Positions 1-8,936 of a DNA stretch of 64,000 bases are shown piece by piece. The position numbers were made by a program, and so were the translations under genes. The notes under the pieces were generated by a model. The model did no database searches and had not been told where the DNA came from. It saw only the letters and a list, made by a program, of their open reading frames with translations. Positions within the stretch are counted from its first letter, which is position 1. Each line of letters starts with the position of its first letter. The DNA comes from Lysinibacillus louembei (lineage in GTDB: Bacteria; Bacillota; Bacilli; Bacillales_A; Planococcaceae): positions 2,515,501 through 2,579,500 of the forward strand of contig NZ_CP137624.1 of assembly GCF_033880585.1 (NCBI RefSeq). Direction: 5' to 3'.

Positions 1-1
1 T

Positions 2-472
2 TATCGTAAAAATAGATTAAATAGAATGACTTCAACTGACAGAGCAGAGTATCTTCATTTGCGTTCAGCTATTGAAAAAATGCAGGATGAGGAACGGGAG
101 CATACAAAAAATCGACTACGAGCACTTAGTTTAAAAGCAGATTTGTTTAATCATAATAACTTTAGCAAGCTTCCACGTATGGATGAGCCGTTTGTCAACA
201 GCGAAGTAAATCAAGAGGTGGGGGCACAATGTGAGACGTATTTTAGTAGCGAGCAATTTAAGCAAGCAATTCCGTTTAACAGCTTTCCTGCCCTCTTTAT
301 TCACGGAGCAGCAGATCCTCGCCCGTATCGTTATGTGGAAGAGCTTGCCGCCAACTTTCAAAAGGGTGAATTTGCATTAATTCCAAATGCAGGACATTAC
401 CCTTGGCTTGATAACGCAACTATTTTAGGAAAGCATATAAAGGCATTTTTATCCCGTATTGATAAGCAATAA
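2..472 (+). CDS. alpha/beta hydrolase, 3' part only
   Basis: The frame is open from the first bases of the window, so this is the C-terminal part of a longer protein whose start lies upstream. The last third reads like the end of an alpha/beta hydrolase of the proline iminopeptidase type: IHGAADPRP matches the strand carrying the catalytic Asp, and IPNAGHYPW matches the catalytic His loop. The catalytic Ser would lie before the window. The substrate cannot be told from this fragment. No clear terminator follows. The fold is well supported, the specific activity is not. Confidence 0.7.
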   Translation, partial: YRKNRLNRMTSTDRAEYLHLRSAIEKMQDEEREHTKNRLRALSLKADLFNHNNFSKLPRMDEPFVNSEVNQEVGAQCETYFSSEQFKQAIPFNSFPALFIHGAADPRPYRYVEELAANFQKGEFALIPNAGHYPWLDNATILGKHIKAFLSRIDKQ

Positions 473-608
473 TATTTTCTGTAATAGGTGTAAATATGAA
501 AAATAAATTCCCTTTTTAAGTACTAAAACTAGCTACGTTCTCCATAAACTGTGACAAGTAATAAATTGCATAATCGAGCGAATTTTCTAATTAATAGCAA
601 AAAATCAT

Positions 609-637
609 TTGTAAACGCATTCATTTTTCACTATAAT
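609..637 (+). promoter_or_regulatory. fadD promoter overlapping a cre-like site
   Basis: A sigma-A promoter is visible: -35 TTGTAA (609-614), a 17-base spacer and -10 TATAAT (632-637), about 50 bases before the fadD start. Bases 609-623 also fit the Bacillus cre consensus (WTGNAANCGNWNNCW), which would place CcpA over the -35 region. The same stretch holds CATTCATT, one half of a FadR-type operator. Catabolite repression of beta-oxidation genes is known in B. subtilis; applying it here is inference. Confidence 0.6.
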
Positions 638-685
638 AATTAATAATAGCATATGAAAAATATACTAGGTGAAGGGGAGAATGTT

Positions 686-2374
686 ATGACAGAGAAGGTG
701 TGGTTAAAGAAGTATCCCGAGGAGATTCCGCATGAAATCGACTTACCTGCAATGCCTGTACAGCAATTTTTAACGGAGGCTTACAATGCATATCCCGATA
801 AAGTTGCCGTGCATTTTATGGGGAAGGAGCTAACGTATAAAGAGCTGTACGAATCCTCTTTAAAGTTTGCAAACTATTTGCGTTCCTTAGGGATAGAGAA
901 GGGTGACCGTGTGGCGGTTATGCTACCGAACTGTCCACAAGCTGTTATCGCTTACTATGGTACGATGTATGCAGGGGGCATTGTTGTCCAAACAAATCCG
1001 CTTTATACAGAGCGGGAGCTGCAATATCAAATGGCTGACTCAGGCGCAAAAGTGCTATTAGTAATGGATATTTTATATCCAAGAGCGATGAAGATTATAA
1101 AGGAAACCGCTTTGGAGAATGTCATTGTCACAGGGATCAAAGATTATTTACCATTCCCGAAAAATTTAGTGTACCCATTCATTCAAAAGAAGCAATATGG
1201 CTTTAGCGTTAAGGTTGAGCATAGTGGGACAAATCATTTATTTACGCATATTATGCAATCAAGCTCGCCAAATCCAATACCTCTCGACTTTGATTTTGAG
1301 CAAGATTTAGCATTATTGCAATACACTGGTGGGACAACAGGATCACCAAAAGGGGTTATGCTAACGCATAAAAATTTAGTTGCCAATACGAAAATGTGCG
1401 ATGCATGGATGTATAAAAGCGAGGAAGGCAATGAAACAGTTTTAGGCATACTGCCGTTCTTCCATGTGTATGGTATGACAACCGTTTTAATTTTAGCAGT
1501 TATGCTAAAAGGTAAAATGGTGTTACTGCCGAAGTTTGATGCAGAGCAAGCATTAAAAACGATTGATAAGCAGAAGCCAACATTATTCCCTGGTGCACCA
1601 ACGATGTATATCGGTTTATTAAATCATCCAGGTATCGGCAACTATGACCTTTCCTCAATTAAAGCATGTTTAAGTGGCTCAGCTCCATTGCCAGTCGATG
1701 TGCAAGAGAAGTTTGAAAAGATTACTGGTGGAAAGCTTGTCGAAGGCTATGGGCTAACAGAAACATCACCTGTAACACATGCTAACTTTATCTGGCATGA
1801 TCGCATGGTCGGTTCGATTGGTGTACCTTGGCCAAATACAGATGCTATCATTTTACGAAGTGGTGACTATGAGCCTTTACCACCAGGAGAAATTGGTGAA
1901 ATTGCTGTAAAAGGTCCACAAGTCATGAAAGGCTATTGGAATCGACCAGAAGAAACGGCAATGTCATTTTATGATGGTTGGTTTTTAACTGGAGATTTAG
2001 GCTATATGGATGAAAACGGTTATTTTTATGTAGTAGACCGCAAAAAAGATATGATTATTGCAGGGGGCTTCAATATTTATCCACGTGAAGTAGAGGAAGT
2101 ATTGTATGAGCATGAAGCAATACAGGAATGTGTTGTTGCAGGGATTCCTGACCCATATCGTGGTGAAACAGTGAAGGCGTATATTGTATTAAAAGAAGGC
2201 TATTCAGTAACAGAAGAGCAGCTAAATGAATTTTGTCGTAAAAACTTAGCTTCATTCAAAGTGCCACGTCACTATGAGTTCCGTACAGAGCTACCAAAAA
2301 CAGCGGTAGGGAAAATTTTACGTCGCTCATTAATTGATGAAGAAAAGCAAAAGCTTGCAGCTAAAGAAGCATAA
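686..2374 (+). CDS. fadD: long-chain-fatty-acid--CoA ligase (FadD/LcfA)
   Basis: Activates free long-chain fatty acids to acyl-CoA in two steps through an acyl-adenylate, the entry to beta-oxidation. The AMP-binding signature YTGGTTGSPKG is at about residue 215, the GYGLTE motif follows, and the C-terminal hinge and lysine region (DRKKDMI, then PKTAVGK near the end) are present. At 562 residues the length is normal. The start at 686 is chosen because AGGGGAGA sits directly before it; an in-frame ATG at 653 has no ribosome binding site. It is first in a fadD-fadR-fadB-etfB-etfA cluster in the same order as B. subtilis lcfA-ysiA-ysiB-etfB-etfA. Confidence 0.95.
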   Translation: MTEKVWLKKYPEEIPHEIDLPAMPVQQFLTEAYNAYPDKVAVHFMGKELTYKELYESSLKFANYLRSLGIEKGDRVAVMLPNCPQAVIAYYGTMYAGGIVVQTNPLYTERELQYQMADSGAKVLLVMDILYPRAMKIIKETALENVIVTGIKDYLPFPKNLVYPFIQKKQYGFSVKVEHSGTNHLFTHIMQSSSPNPIPLDFDFEQDLALLQYTGGTTGSPKGVMLTHKNLVANTKMCDAWMYKSEEGNETVLGILPFFHVYGMTTVLILAVMLKGKMVLLPKFDAEQALKTIDKQKPTLFPGAPTMYIGLLNHPGIGNYDLSSIKACLSGSAPLPVDVQEKFEKITGGKLVEGYGLTETSPVTHANFIWHDRMVGSIGVPWPNTDAIILRSGDYEPLPPGEIGEIAVKGPQVMKGYWNRPEETAMSFYDGWFLTGDLGYMDENGYFYVVDRKKDMIIAGGFNIYPREVEEVLYEHEAIQECVVAGIPDPYRGETVKAYIVLKEGYSVTEEQLNEFCRKNLASFKVPRHYEFRTELPKTAVGKILRRSLIDEEKQKLAAKEA

Positions 2375-2424
2375 GAAAATATTTGGTGAACTACTTGACA
2401 TCTAGTAGAACAAATAATAATATA

Positions 2425-2454
2425 AAAACATGAATGAATGGTCATTCATGTTTT
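2425..2454. promoter_or_regulatory. FadR-type operator (perfect inverted repeat)
   Basis: A perfect inverted repeat with 13-base arms (2425-2437 and 2442-2454) separated by ATGG lies between fadD and fadR. The core ATGAATGA...TCATTCAT fits the B. subtilis FadR operator consensus (TGAATGA, four bases, TCATTCA). A short T-rich run follows, so the same sequence could also act as a weak AT-rich terminator after fadD. The operator reading is preferred because of the exact core match and the FadR gene immediately downstream. Confidence 0.75.
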
Positions 2455-2501
2455 TCTTATGAAAAGAAAATGTAATTGATTTTTTACTGGTGGTGATAAA
2501 C

Positions 2502-3083
2502 ATGAAGCGCAATAAACCAAAATATAAACAAATTATTGATGCTGCTGTTATTGCAATTGCTGAAAATGGCTACCATCAGGCTCAAGTTTCGAAAATTGCC
2601 AAACAGGCTGGCGTTGCTGACGGCACAATTTATCTTTATTTCAAAAACAAAGAGGATATTTTAATTTCTGTTTTTCAAGAAAAGATGGTCGTGTTCGTTG
2701 AAAACTTGCAGGAAATTTTAAAAAGTGGTGAAACCTCTTCAGAAAAACTATGCCGAATGATTGAAGGTCACTTTTCAGTATTAGCGGATGATCATCATCT
2801 TGCAACGGTGACACAATTAGAATTACGTCAGTCCAATAAGGAAATTCGCTTAAAAATCAATGCGATTTTAAAGGAATATTTAAAATTGCTTGATGAAATT
2901 TTAATTGAAGGCATGGTGTCTGGTGAATTTAATTCTGCAATGGATGTGCGAGTAGCGCGTCAAATGGTATTTGGCACAATCGATGAAATTACGACAACTT
3001 GGGTAATGAATGACTATCGTTATAATTTACTTGAACAAGCACCAAAAGTGCAGCAATTACTACTGAATGGCTTAAAAGCTTAA
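2502..3083 (+). CDS. fadR: TetR-family fatty-acid degradation repressor FadR
   Basis: TetR-type repressor, 193 residues, very close in sequence to B. subtilis FadR (YsiA) as I remember it: the N-terminal helix-turn-helix ([20 protein letters not shown], residues 30-49) and the C-terminal stretch [11 protein letters not shown]. In B. subtilis it represses beta-oxidation operons and is released by long-chain acyl-CoA, the product of the adjacent FadD. The ATG at 2502 is preferred over GTG codons at 2490 and 2493 because those overlap the GGTGGTGA ribosome binding site. Its own operator lies just upstream, which suggests autoregulation. Confidence 0.93.
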   Translation: MKRNKPKYKQIIDAAVIAIAENGYHQAQVSKIAKQAGVADGTIYLYFKNKEDILISVFQEKMVVFVENLQEILKSGETSSEKLCRMIEGHFSVLADDHHLATVTQLELRQSNKEIRLKINAILKEYLKLLDEILIEGMVSGEFNSAMDVRVARQMVFGTIDEITTTWVMNDYRYNLLEQAPKVQQLLLNGLKA

Positions 3084-3099
3084 AGGGGTGTATGGGAGA

Positions 3100-3873
3100 A
3101 TGGAATTTCTCAGTTGGGCAATAGACGAAGGCGTAGCTGTTGTAACAATACAGCGACCACCAGCCAACGCTTTATCACGGGGAATGATTGCAGAAGTTAA
3201 TGAATTACTCGATATAGTGGAGCATAATGAGGAAGTTCGTGTCATCGTATTACATGGTGAAGGGCGCTTTTTCTCTGCCGGTGCAGATATTAAAGAATTT
3301 ACAGAAGTATCATCAGGCGCAGAATTCGCAAAATTATCTCAGCATGGACAAAATGTTTTTGAGAGATTAGAAACATTCTCAAAACCTATTATTGCAGCGA
3401 TTCACGGTGCAGCATTAGGCGGAGGGCTAGAGCTAGCAATGGGCTGTCACTTACGCTATGTAACTGAAGGTGCGAAGCTAGGCTTGCCAGAGCTACAGCT
3501 AGGCTTAATTCCTGGCTTTGCAGGCACACAGCGCTTACCGCGTTATGTAGGCTTTGCAAAAGCGGCTGAAATGCTGTTTACATCAGAGCCAATTACAGGG
3601 GCAGAGGCTGTCCAATGGGGATTAGCAAACCAAGCATTTACGGATGAGGAATTATTGCCAAAAACGCTTGAAATTGCGAAAAAAATTGCGAAGAAAAGTC
3701 CAGTTGCACTAAAGGCGGCTATTGCGATGCTGCAATATGCAAAGCCTGCATCCTTCCATGAAGGGGTAGCAGCCGAGGCGGAAAGCTTTGGTACAGTTTT
3801 CGTATCAGAGGACGCAAAAGAGGGAATACAAGCATTTATTGAAAAACGTCAACCAGTTTTTAAAGGTAAATAA
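3100..3873 (+). CDS. fadB: enoyl-CoA hydratase (FadB/YsiB type)
   Basis: Crotonase-fold enoyl-CoA hydratase, 257 residues, hydrating trans-2-enoyl-CoA to 3-hydroxyacyl-CoA. The oxyanion-hole segments [11 protein letters not shown] and [13 protein letters not shown] are present, as is the pair of acidic residues around [11 protein letters not shown] expected in active hydratases. ATG 3100 gives the usual N-terminus, with GGGG and GGGAG upstream; a GTG at 3088 is also in frame. It begins 16 bases after fadR and is almost certainly in the same transcript. The product call is firm; chain-length preference is unknown. Confidence 0.92.
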   Translation: MEFLSWAIDEGVAVVTIQRPPANALSRGMIAEVNELLDIVEHNEEVRVIVLHGEGRFFSAGADIKEFTEVSSGAEFAKLSQHGQNVFERLETFSKPIIAAIHGAALGGGLELAMGCHLRYVTEGAKLGLPELQLGLIPGFAGTQRLPRYVGFAKAAEMLFTSEPITGAEAVQWGLANQAFTDEELLPKTLEIAKKIAKKSPVALKAAIAMLQYAKPASFHEGVAAEAESFGTVFVSEDAKEGIQAFIEKRQPVFKGK

Positions 3874-3930
3874 TCAATTACGCCCCAGCGTAATTGCGTC
3901 CGGATTTTTTTGAGTATGCGAGGAAAACCT
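3874..3930. repeat. fragment of a dispersed intergenic repeat
   Basis: Directly after the fadB stop, bases matching TCAATTACGCC, then GTCCGGATTTTTT and GAG, resemble the reverse complement of 7390-7452. It contains a small hairpin (AATTACGC/GCGTAATT). It appears to be a remnant of a dispersed repeat family also seen near 7.2 kb and 63.9 kb. It sits inside the fad-etf operon, so it does not obviously block transcription. Confidence 0.5.
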
Positions 3931-4000
3931 CGTCACATTCCTATTAAAGAAGGAAATTTACTACTGAACCAAAATAAATTAGCTTTCGGGGGTCTGGAAA

Positions 4001-4774
4001 ATGAACATTTATGTATTAGTAAAACGCACGTTTGACACAGAGGAAAAAATCGTTGTAGCAGGTGGCAAAATTCAAGAGGATGGCGCAGAGTTCATCATTA
4101 ACCCATACGATGAGTATGCGATTGAAGAAGCGATTCAAAAGCGCGATGCACTAGGTGGCAAAGTAACGGTTATCACAATCGGTGGCGAGGATGCTGAAAA
4201 GCAATTGCGTACAGCATTGGCAATGGGTGCAGATGAAGCAGTCCTAATTAATACAGAAGACGATTTAGACGAATTAGATCAATATTCATCAGCTTATATT
4301 TTAGCAGAATATTTAAAAGATAAAGAGGTAGATTTAATTTTAGCAGGTAATGTTGCAATTGATGGTGGCTCTGGTCAAGTAGGCCCTCGTCTAGCTGACC
4401 TTTTAGGTATCAATTATGTCACAACAATTACAAGCCTAGAAATCGATGGCACAAACGTGAAGATCGTGCGTGATATCGAAGGGGATTCAGAAGTGTTAGA
4501 AACTTCATTACCTTTATTAGTAACAGCGCAACAAGGCTTAAACGAGCCACGCTACCCATCTTTACCAGGGATTATGAAGGCGAAGAAAAAACCATTAGAA
4601 GAGCTTGAGCTTGATGATTTAGACATCGATGAAGATGATGTAGAAGTAAAAGTGGAAACAGTAGAAATCTACTTACCACCACAAAAAGCAGCAGGTCGCG
4701 TGTTAGAAGGCGAATTACAGGCACAAGTAAAAGAGCTTGTTAACTTACTACACACAGAAGCAAAAGTAGTCTAA
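4001..4774 (+). CDS. etfB: electron transfer flavoprotein beta subunit
   Basis: ETF beta subunit, 257 residues. With EtfA it accepts electrons from acyl-CoA dehydrogenases and passes them to the respiratory chain. Family hallmarks are the N-terminal NIYVLVKRTFDTEEK, the NPYDEYAIEEA stretch, and LAGNVAIDGGSGQVGPRLAD in the AMP/FAD-binding region. It is preceded by a GGGGGTC ribosome binding site and followed after 37 bases by etfA, the usual pair. Its place after fadB ties it to beta-oxidation. Confidence 0.95.
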   Translation: MNIYVLVKRTFDTEEKIVVAGGKIQEDGAEFIINPYDEYAIEEAIQKRDALGGKVTVITIGGEDAEKQLRTALAMGADEAVLINTEDDLDELDQYSSAYILAEYLKDKEVDLILAGNVAIDGGSGQVGPRLADLLGINYVTTITSLEIDGTNVKIVRDIEGDSEVLETSLPLLVTAQQGLNEPRYPSLPGIMKAKKKPLEELELDDLDIDEDDVEVKVETVEIYLPPQKAAGRVLEGELQAQVKELVNLLHTEAKVV

Positions 4775-4811
4775 TTGCATATTCATAACAAAGGTAACGG
4801 AGGGAAATAGC

Positions 4812-5789
4812 ATGTCAAAAAAAGTGTTAGTTTTAGGGGAAGTTCGTGAAGGAAGCCTACGTAACGTATCGTTCGAGGCAATTGCAGCAGCAAAACAAAT
4901 CGCTGATGGTGGCGAAATTGTTGGGGTATTAATCGGAGATAGCGTTGCGGGTGTCGCAAATGAATTAGTTGCATACGGTGCAGACCGCGTTGTCACAGTG
5001 GAACACCCACACTTAAAATCATATACATCTGATGGCTTTAGCCAAGCATTTATGGCAGTTGTTGGTGAAGAAAGCCCAGAAGCAATCGTATTTGGTCACA
5101 CAGCTCTTGGGAAAGACTTATCACCAAAAATCGCATCAAAATTACAAGCAGGTCTTGTATCTGACGTAACAGAAATCGAAGGCGCTGGTGACGGTGCAGT
5201 ATTTATCCGCCCAATTTATTCTGGTAAAGCATTCGAAAAAGTAAAGGTGAAGGATGGCATCGTATTTGTAACGATTCGTCCAAACAATATCGCACCACTT
5301 GCAAAAGATGCAGGTCGCTCAGGCGATGTATCGTCATTAGCTGTTGATATTACAAACTTGCGTACAATTATTAAAGAAGTTGTTCGCAAATCAGCAGAGG
5401 GTGTTGATTTATCAGAGGCAAAAGTGGTTGTTGCTGGCGGACGTGGCGTGAAATCGGAAGAAGGCTTTGAGCCATTAAAAGAGCTTGCGAACGTATTAGG
5501 CGGTGCAGTTGGTGCTTCTCGTGGTGCATGTGACGCAGAATACTGTGACTACTCTTTGCAAATCGGTCAAACGGGTAAGGTTGTAACACCTGATCTTTAT
5601 ATCGCAGCAGGTATTTCAGGCGCAATCCAACATTTAGCGGGTATGTCAAACTCAAAAGTAATCGTAGCGATCAACAAAGACCCAGAAGCTAACATTTTCA
5701 AAGTAGCAGACTACGGTATCGTTGGCGACCTATTCGAAGTTGTCCCAATGTTAATTGAAGAATTCAAAGCGTTGAAGGCAAACGCTTAA
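4812..5789 (+). CDS. etfA: electron transfer flavoprotein alpha subunit
   Basis: ETF alpha subunit, 325 residues, carrying most of the FAD site. The C-terminal FAD-binding domain shows VGASRGACDA, QIGQTGKVVTPDLYIA and GISGAIQHLAGM, the family signature, then NKDPEANIF. The ribosome binding site GGAGGG is ideally spaced. It is the last gene of the fad-etf operon; a strong terminator starts eight bases after its stop codon. No acyl-CoA dehydrogenase gene is present in the window, so the partner enzyme must be encoded elsewhere. Confidence 0.95.
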   Translation: MSKKVLVLGEVREGSLRNVSFEAIAAAKQIADGGEIVGVLIGDSVAGVANELVAYGADRVVTVEHPHLKSYTSDGFSQAFMAVVGEESPEAIVFGHTALGKDLSPKIASKLQAGLVSDVTEIEGAGDGAVFIRPIYSGKAFEKVKVKDGIVFVTIRPNNIAPLAKDAGRSGDVSSLAVDITNLRTIIKEVVRKSAEGVDLSEAKVVVAGGRGVKSEEGFEPLKELANVLGGAVGASRGACDAEYCDYSLQIGQTGKVVTPDLYIAAGISGAIQHLAGMSNSKVIVAINKDPEANIFKVADYGIVGDLFEVVPMLIEEFKALKANA

Positions 5790-5796
5790 TAAAAGG

Positions 5797-5838
5797 CTGT
5801 AGGGGAACACTTCCCCTACAGATTTTTGTATTTTTATT
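5797..5838 (+). terminator. rho-independent terminator after etfA
   Basis: A 10-base-pair stem (CTGTAGGGGA at 5797-5806 and its complement at 5812-5821) is followed by a T-rich tract. It ends the fad-etf operon. Confidence 0.9.
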
Positions 5839-6301
5839 GAAATGGAGAAAAGGCCATTTCCATTTAAAGTTAGTGTAGATTTATGTAAAGAATTGATTAA
5901 TTAAAAAGCCCGATAAAACAATCTCTTTTGTTATTGTATATGAGGTTGTTTTTATTTTCTTTACAAGCAAGTTCCATGTCAGATAACTACATCGATAATA
6001 AATTTAACTATCAAAGCTTAGTGTAGATTTAGAAATTGACTTTGAATGATATATTACAAGAAATCTGTCAAAGATTACTGAAAAAATCGATTATTATCAA
6101 AAAGATAATAAAAATAGGGAAATCACGAACAATTATGGTTCATCGAAACTTTATTTGTTTATGAGCAATCTGAAATTTACCCCTATATCTACTAGTGGTT
6201 CTGTTAATTATAAAAAGAGGATATAAATAACTTAATTTTGAAAATGTTGAAATAATCGGTTTACTACTCTTTGTTTTTATGGTAATTTATAGTTGTGAAG
6301 G
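5839..6301. other. gene-free stretch, AT-rich
   Basis: About 460 bases without a convincing gene. Short open stretches exist but have no ribosome binding site or recognisable product. It marks the junction between the conserved etf genes and the small accessory insert that begins with the M23 peptidase. Confidence 0.4.
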
Positions 6302-6323
6302 CAATGTTTATTAATAAACATTG
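6302..6323. promoter_or_regulatory. 22-base perfect palindrome before the M23 peptidase
   Basis: A perfect palindrome (half-site CAATGTTTATT) ends 31 bases before the peptidase start codon and about 15 bases before its ribosome binding site. There is no T-run after it, so it is not a terminator. It looks like a binding site for a dimeric regulator, which I cannot identify. Confidence 0.45.
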
Positions 6324-6353
6324 TGCCGATAAAATATGTTAGGGGGAAAATTC

Positions 6354-7040
6354 ATGAAGAAAAAAATGATTGGAAGTATCTTTGTATTAGCACTATGTTT
6401 CTCTTTTGCAGGTGCCTCTTTAGCAGCTACAATCTATTGGCCCACTCAATCAACAAGAATTACATCTGAGTATGGAATGAGAACACTAAATGGTGTCACA
6501 GAAATGCACTATGGTTTGGATATTGGGGCAAGAACCGCTGGCGTAGCAGGGGATGCAGTTAAAGCAATTCATAACGGGGTAGTATATTCAGCGGGTTACC
6601 ATTCTTCTTATGGGAATGTAGTATTTATTAATCATAATGGAACAAATCAAATGAACTATGTAAATGTTCAAAGTGTATATGCACATTTAAACACATATAA
6701 TGTTTCGGCTGGACAAACAGTAAATGGGAATACTCAAATTGGTACTATGGGGAAAACAGGAAATGTTACAGGGGTGCACTTACATTTAGAAACTAGAAAT
6801 TGCCCAACTTCCACATGTACTAATGTCACTCAATCAAATGCTACTAATCCTAAAACTTGGCTTAGTAACTTTATACCTGCTTCAATTAATTTATTAGACG
6901 AAGATATGGGTCAATTATTAGAAGAGGGTAGCGATTTGTCACCAGATAGTCCAAATTATTATTCTCATGAAGAATTAGTTAAGATGTCTCCAGAAGAATT
7001 AGAGGAAATTGGTTACCCTAATCCTTTTGACTTTCAATAG
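6354..7040 (+). CDS. secreted M23-family metallopeptidase (LytM-like)
   Basis: 228-residue exported protein. Residues 1-25 form a signal peptide (MKKK, hydrophobic core, ASLAA). The M23 zinc site is visible: MHYGLDIG near residue 50 supplies His and Asp, and VHLHLE near residue 141 supplies the HxH pair. This family cuts peptide cross-links in cell-wall peptidoglycan or similar glycine-rich substrates. The tail after about residue 190 is acidic with no recognised domain. The start at 6354 follows AGGGGGAAA; the in-frame ATG at 6336 overlaps that site. It stands alone, with a palindrome upstream and a terminator downstream. Confidence 0.85.
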   Translation: MKKKMIGSIFVLALCFSFAGASLAATIYWPTQSTRITSEYGMRTLNGVTEMHYGLDIGARTAGVAGDAVKAIHNGVVYSAGYHSSYGNVVFINHNGTNQMNYVNVQSVYAHLNTYNVSAGQTVNGNTQIGTMGKTGNVTGVHLHLETRNCPTSTCTNVTQSNATNPKTWLSNFIPASINLLDEDMGQLLEEGSDLSPDSPNYYSHEELVKMSPEELEEIGYPNPFDFQ

Positions 7041-7088
7041 CTAATGGTTACATAATAGTATTGAAGAAACTCACTCTGGATTTTATAG

Positions 7089-7155
7089 AAAAACACCTCT
7101 ACTTGAATTATTAGGTATTTTGATACCAATTTTCAATGTAAGGTGTTTTTATTTA
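7089..7155 (+). terminator. imperfect hairpin terminator after the M23 gene
   Basis: AAAAACACCT (from 7089) pairs with AGGTGTTTTT (to 7150), and GGTAT/ATACC forms an inner stem. The 3' arm runs into T-rich sequence. Confidence 0.65.
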
Positions 7156-7197
7156 TTGTATTTTTAGAAATGAGAGTATAAATCAATAAAGGTTATT

Positions 7198-7452
7198 TTA
7201 ACTTGATTCAGCAAAAGTCCGCCACTTCTATAAGTGTGGGATGAATGCAGGAAAAGTAACGAAATCAGAAGGATTGCCAAACTACCTGTATCTAACGTTA
7301 CGCTTTCGATACAAAAAAGATTTGCTCCTGCGGTTACTCGTCGCAAAAAATATTGCTGATTCAAGTTAAGCCTTCGGCGGATGTCACAGATTTTGAAGGG
7401 GAGTTTTCGAACGAGCTCGAAAAAATCTGGACAAGAGTTAGCCGAGGCGTAA
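7198..7452. repeat. MITE-like element and associated repeat
   Basis: Bases 7198-7369 (172 bp) are bounded by 17-base inverted repeats (TTAACTTGATTCAGCAA and its complement, one mismatch). Bases 7370-7452 continue with a second palindromic section ending AGGCGTAATTGA. There is no coding content. Parts recur at 3874-3930 and 63905-63958. From memory, similar sequences are common between genes in Lysinibacillus genomes; this has not been checked. A non-autonomous mobile element or a structured intergenic repeat would both fit. Confidence 0.6.
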
Positions 7453-7463
7453 TTGATTATAGA

Positions 7464-8099
7464 CTAGTCTGCATTGTCTTGTTGTTCTAAAAACTTTTGT
7501 GTTTCTGCAAAGTCTGGGCCTGCATACATTAGAAATACGTATAACCCATTAGGTGTAAACTCGGCTTTTATTACATGGGACGTTTCACTTGAATAAAGAA
7601 ACTGAGTTTCCTCAACAGTAAATTTTGTTCCTTTGTAATGAGTAAATACCTCATCAAAACGCTGCTCATTTGTTCCAATAAGTATGATAGACACTAATTT
7701 CTCTTGTATAAAATAAAACCTTGCATTACCCCCATAATCTAATATGAGATCCGCGTTACTACCGTCCTCTTGAAATTCTGTTGTGTAATTCTCTCCTAAG
7801 AGTTTTGTTACTTTGGCTTTTGGATCACCCAAGGTAACACCATGTAAATAAAATAAACCTTGTTCTTCATAAAATGCGGGTTCGGTGAAGTCAATCGTTG
7901 TGGCATGTTTATCCCCCATAAACATCTGATTGACAATAAAAAGAATAGAGCTGATTGTTAAAACAGCACTTAGTATAACAAATCGCCATCTAAATGCAGG
8001 CTTGCGGGGGCCATTTTCTATTTCCTGCAATACATTAAATATCACACGTTGTTTAATGGCTTGTAAGTCTTTTATTTCAGTAGGTGTATAGTTATTCAT
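7464..8099 (-). CDS. probable anti-sigma factor (membrane protein)
   Basis: 211-residue protein with an N-terminal cytoplasmic segment of about 35 residues, one transmembrane helix (RWRFVILSAVLTISSILFIV, roughly 37-56) and an extracytoplasmic domain of about 150 residues that I do not recognise. Its first codons overlap the end of the sigma-factor gene by eight bases, the standard arrangement for an ECF sigma factor and its membrane-bound anti-sigma partner. The expected role is to hold the sigma factor inactive until an envelope signal arrives. No zinc-binding HxxxCxxC motif is present. The assignment rests on context and topology. Confidence 0.65.
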   Translation of the reverse strand: MNNYTPTEIKDLQAIKQRVIFNVLQEIENGPRKPAFRWRFVILSAVLTISSILFIVNQMFMGDKHATTIDFTEPAFYEEQGLFYLHGVTLGDPKAKVTKLLGENYTTEFQEDGSNADLILDYGGNARFYFIQEKLVSIILIGTNEQRFDEVFTHYKGTKFTVEETQFLYSSETSHVIKAEFTPNGLYVFLMYAGPDFAETQKFLEQQDNAD

Positions 8100-8610
8100 T
8101 TAAAAGCACCTCCCATTGAATATCTTTCAATTTATTTTTCAATAGTTCTTTGCCTCTTCTTAATCGCGTTTTTACCGTACTTTCTGGAATAGTCAAAATA
8201 CTGGCTATATCTTTAATATTCATTTCATTAAAATAAAAATAAATGAGTACCTCTCTTTGTTTTAATGGTAATTCAAGAATTGCCTCTCCTACTATGGTTT
8301 CTTCCTCTTTTCTTACCAGTTCATCTAAATCTATTTTACTATCGAAAGGGAAAATTTTATTTTGTAGTTGTACTTTGCGATAAGACCAGCTCTTTAAATA
8401 ATCTTTACTTTTATTAGCTGTCATTTTATATAAAAAAGCTTTTAGCTCTCCCCGTTCTTCATATTTATCTTGATGGTGATACATCTTTATAAATACTTCT
8501 TGAACAATATCCTCAGCTGCTTGGCAATCCTTTACATAATAATAAGCTAATCGTATTAAGGATTCTGTATATAGATTCATTATTTCTTTTAAGTCATGAA
8601 TAGTTAACAA
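8092..8610 (-). CDS. ECF-type RNA polymerase sigma factor
   Basis: 172-residue sigma-70 family protein of the ECF class. Region 2 contains CQAAEDIVQEVFIKMY and region 4 contains LPLKQREVLIYFYFNEMNIKDIASILTIPESTVKTRLRRG. A TTG at 8610 is chosen because AAAGGAG lies eight bases before it; a GTG at 8619 would overlap the ribosome binding site. It is co-transcribed with the membrane protein downstream. ECF systems usually autoregulate, but I could not make out a clear bipartite ECF promoter upstream. Target genes are unknown. Confidence 0.85.
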   Translation of the reverse strand: MLTIHDLKEIMNLYTESLIRLAYYYVKDCQAAEDIVQEVFIKMYHHQDKYEERGELKAFLYKMTANKSKDYLKSWSYRKVQLQNKIFPFDSKIDLDELVRKEEETIVGEAILELPLKQREVLIYFYFNEMNIKDIASILTIPESTVKTRLRRGKELLKNKLKDIQWEVLLNE

Positions 8611-8744
8611 AAATACCACTCCTTTCCTTTCTTCACTTATAAAACGATTCTCAATGCAGTAAAGTTTGGATTTTTTTATTTTGTGCTGTAAAAATTTAGG
8701 TATTTACTAAAAATATGAAATTTTAGTACAGAAATGGCTCGGGG

Positions 8745-8911
8745 AGACATCTTGGGGAAATAGATATCTTAATGGAACATATACTAACTTGACTACAATA
8801 ATTATTTTAGGTAATGGAAAAAATTTTACAGGTGCTTAAATAAAGTTTACAATAGATTATCATAAGACACCAGATGATTATAAGGGGCGTGGAGTACTGT
8901 ATAAATAATAT
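8745..8911 (+). pseudogene. short remnant of a coding sequence
   Basis: One frame reads WGNRYLNGTYTNLTT, then a stop at TAA, and resumes in frame as IKFTIDYHKTPDDYKGRG ending at TAA. It has no start codon or ribosome binding site, and a strong hairpin follows it. It looks like the decayed 3' end of a gene. The product is not recognisable. The rest of 8620-9065 contains nothing else I can support. Confidence 0.3.
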
Positions 8912-8936
8912 TTAAACAAACCTTATACATAAATCA

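Noticed and set aside
2425-2454. Simple terminator after fadD
   Set aside because: The stem is AT-rich and matches the FadR operator core exactly; it is treated primarily as an operator, although some termination is possible.
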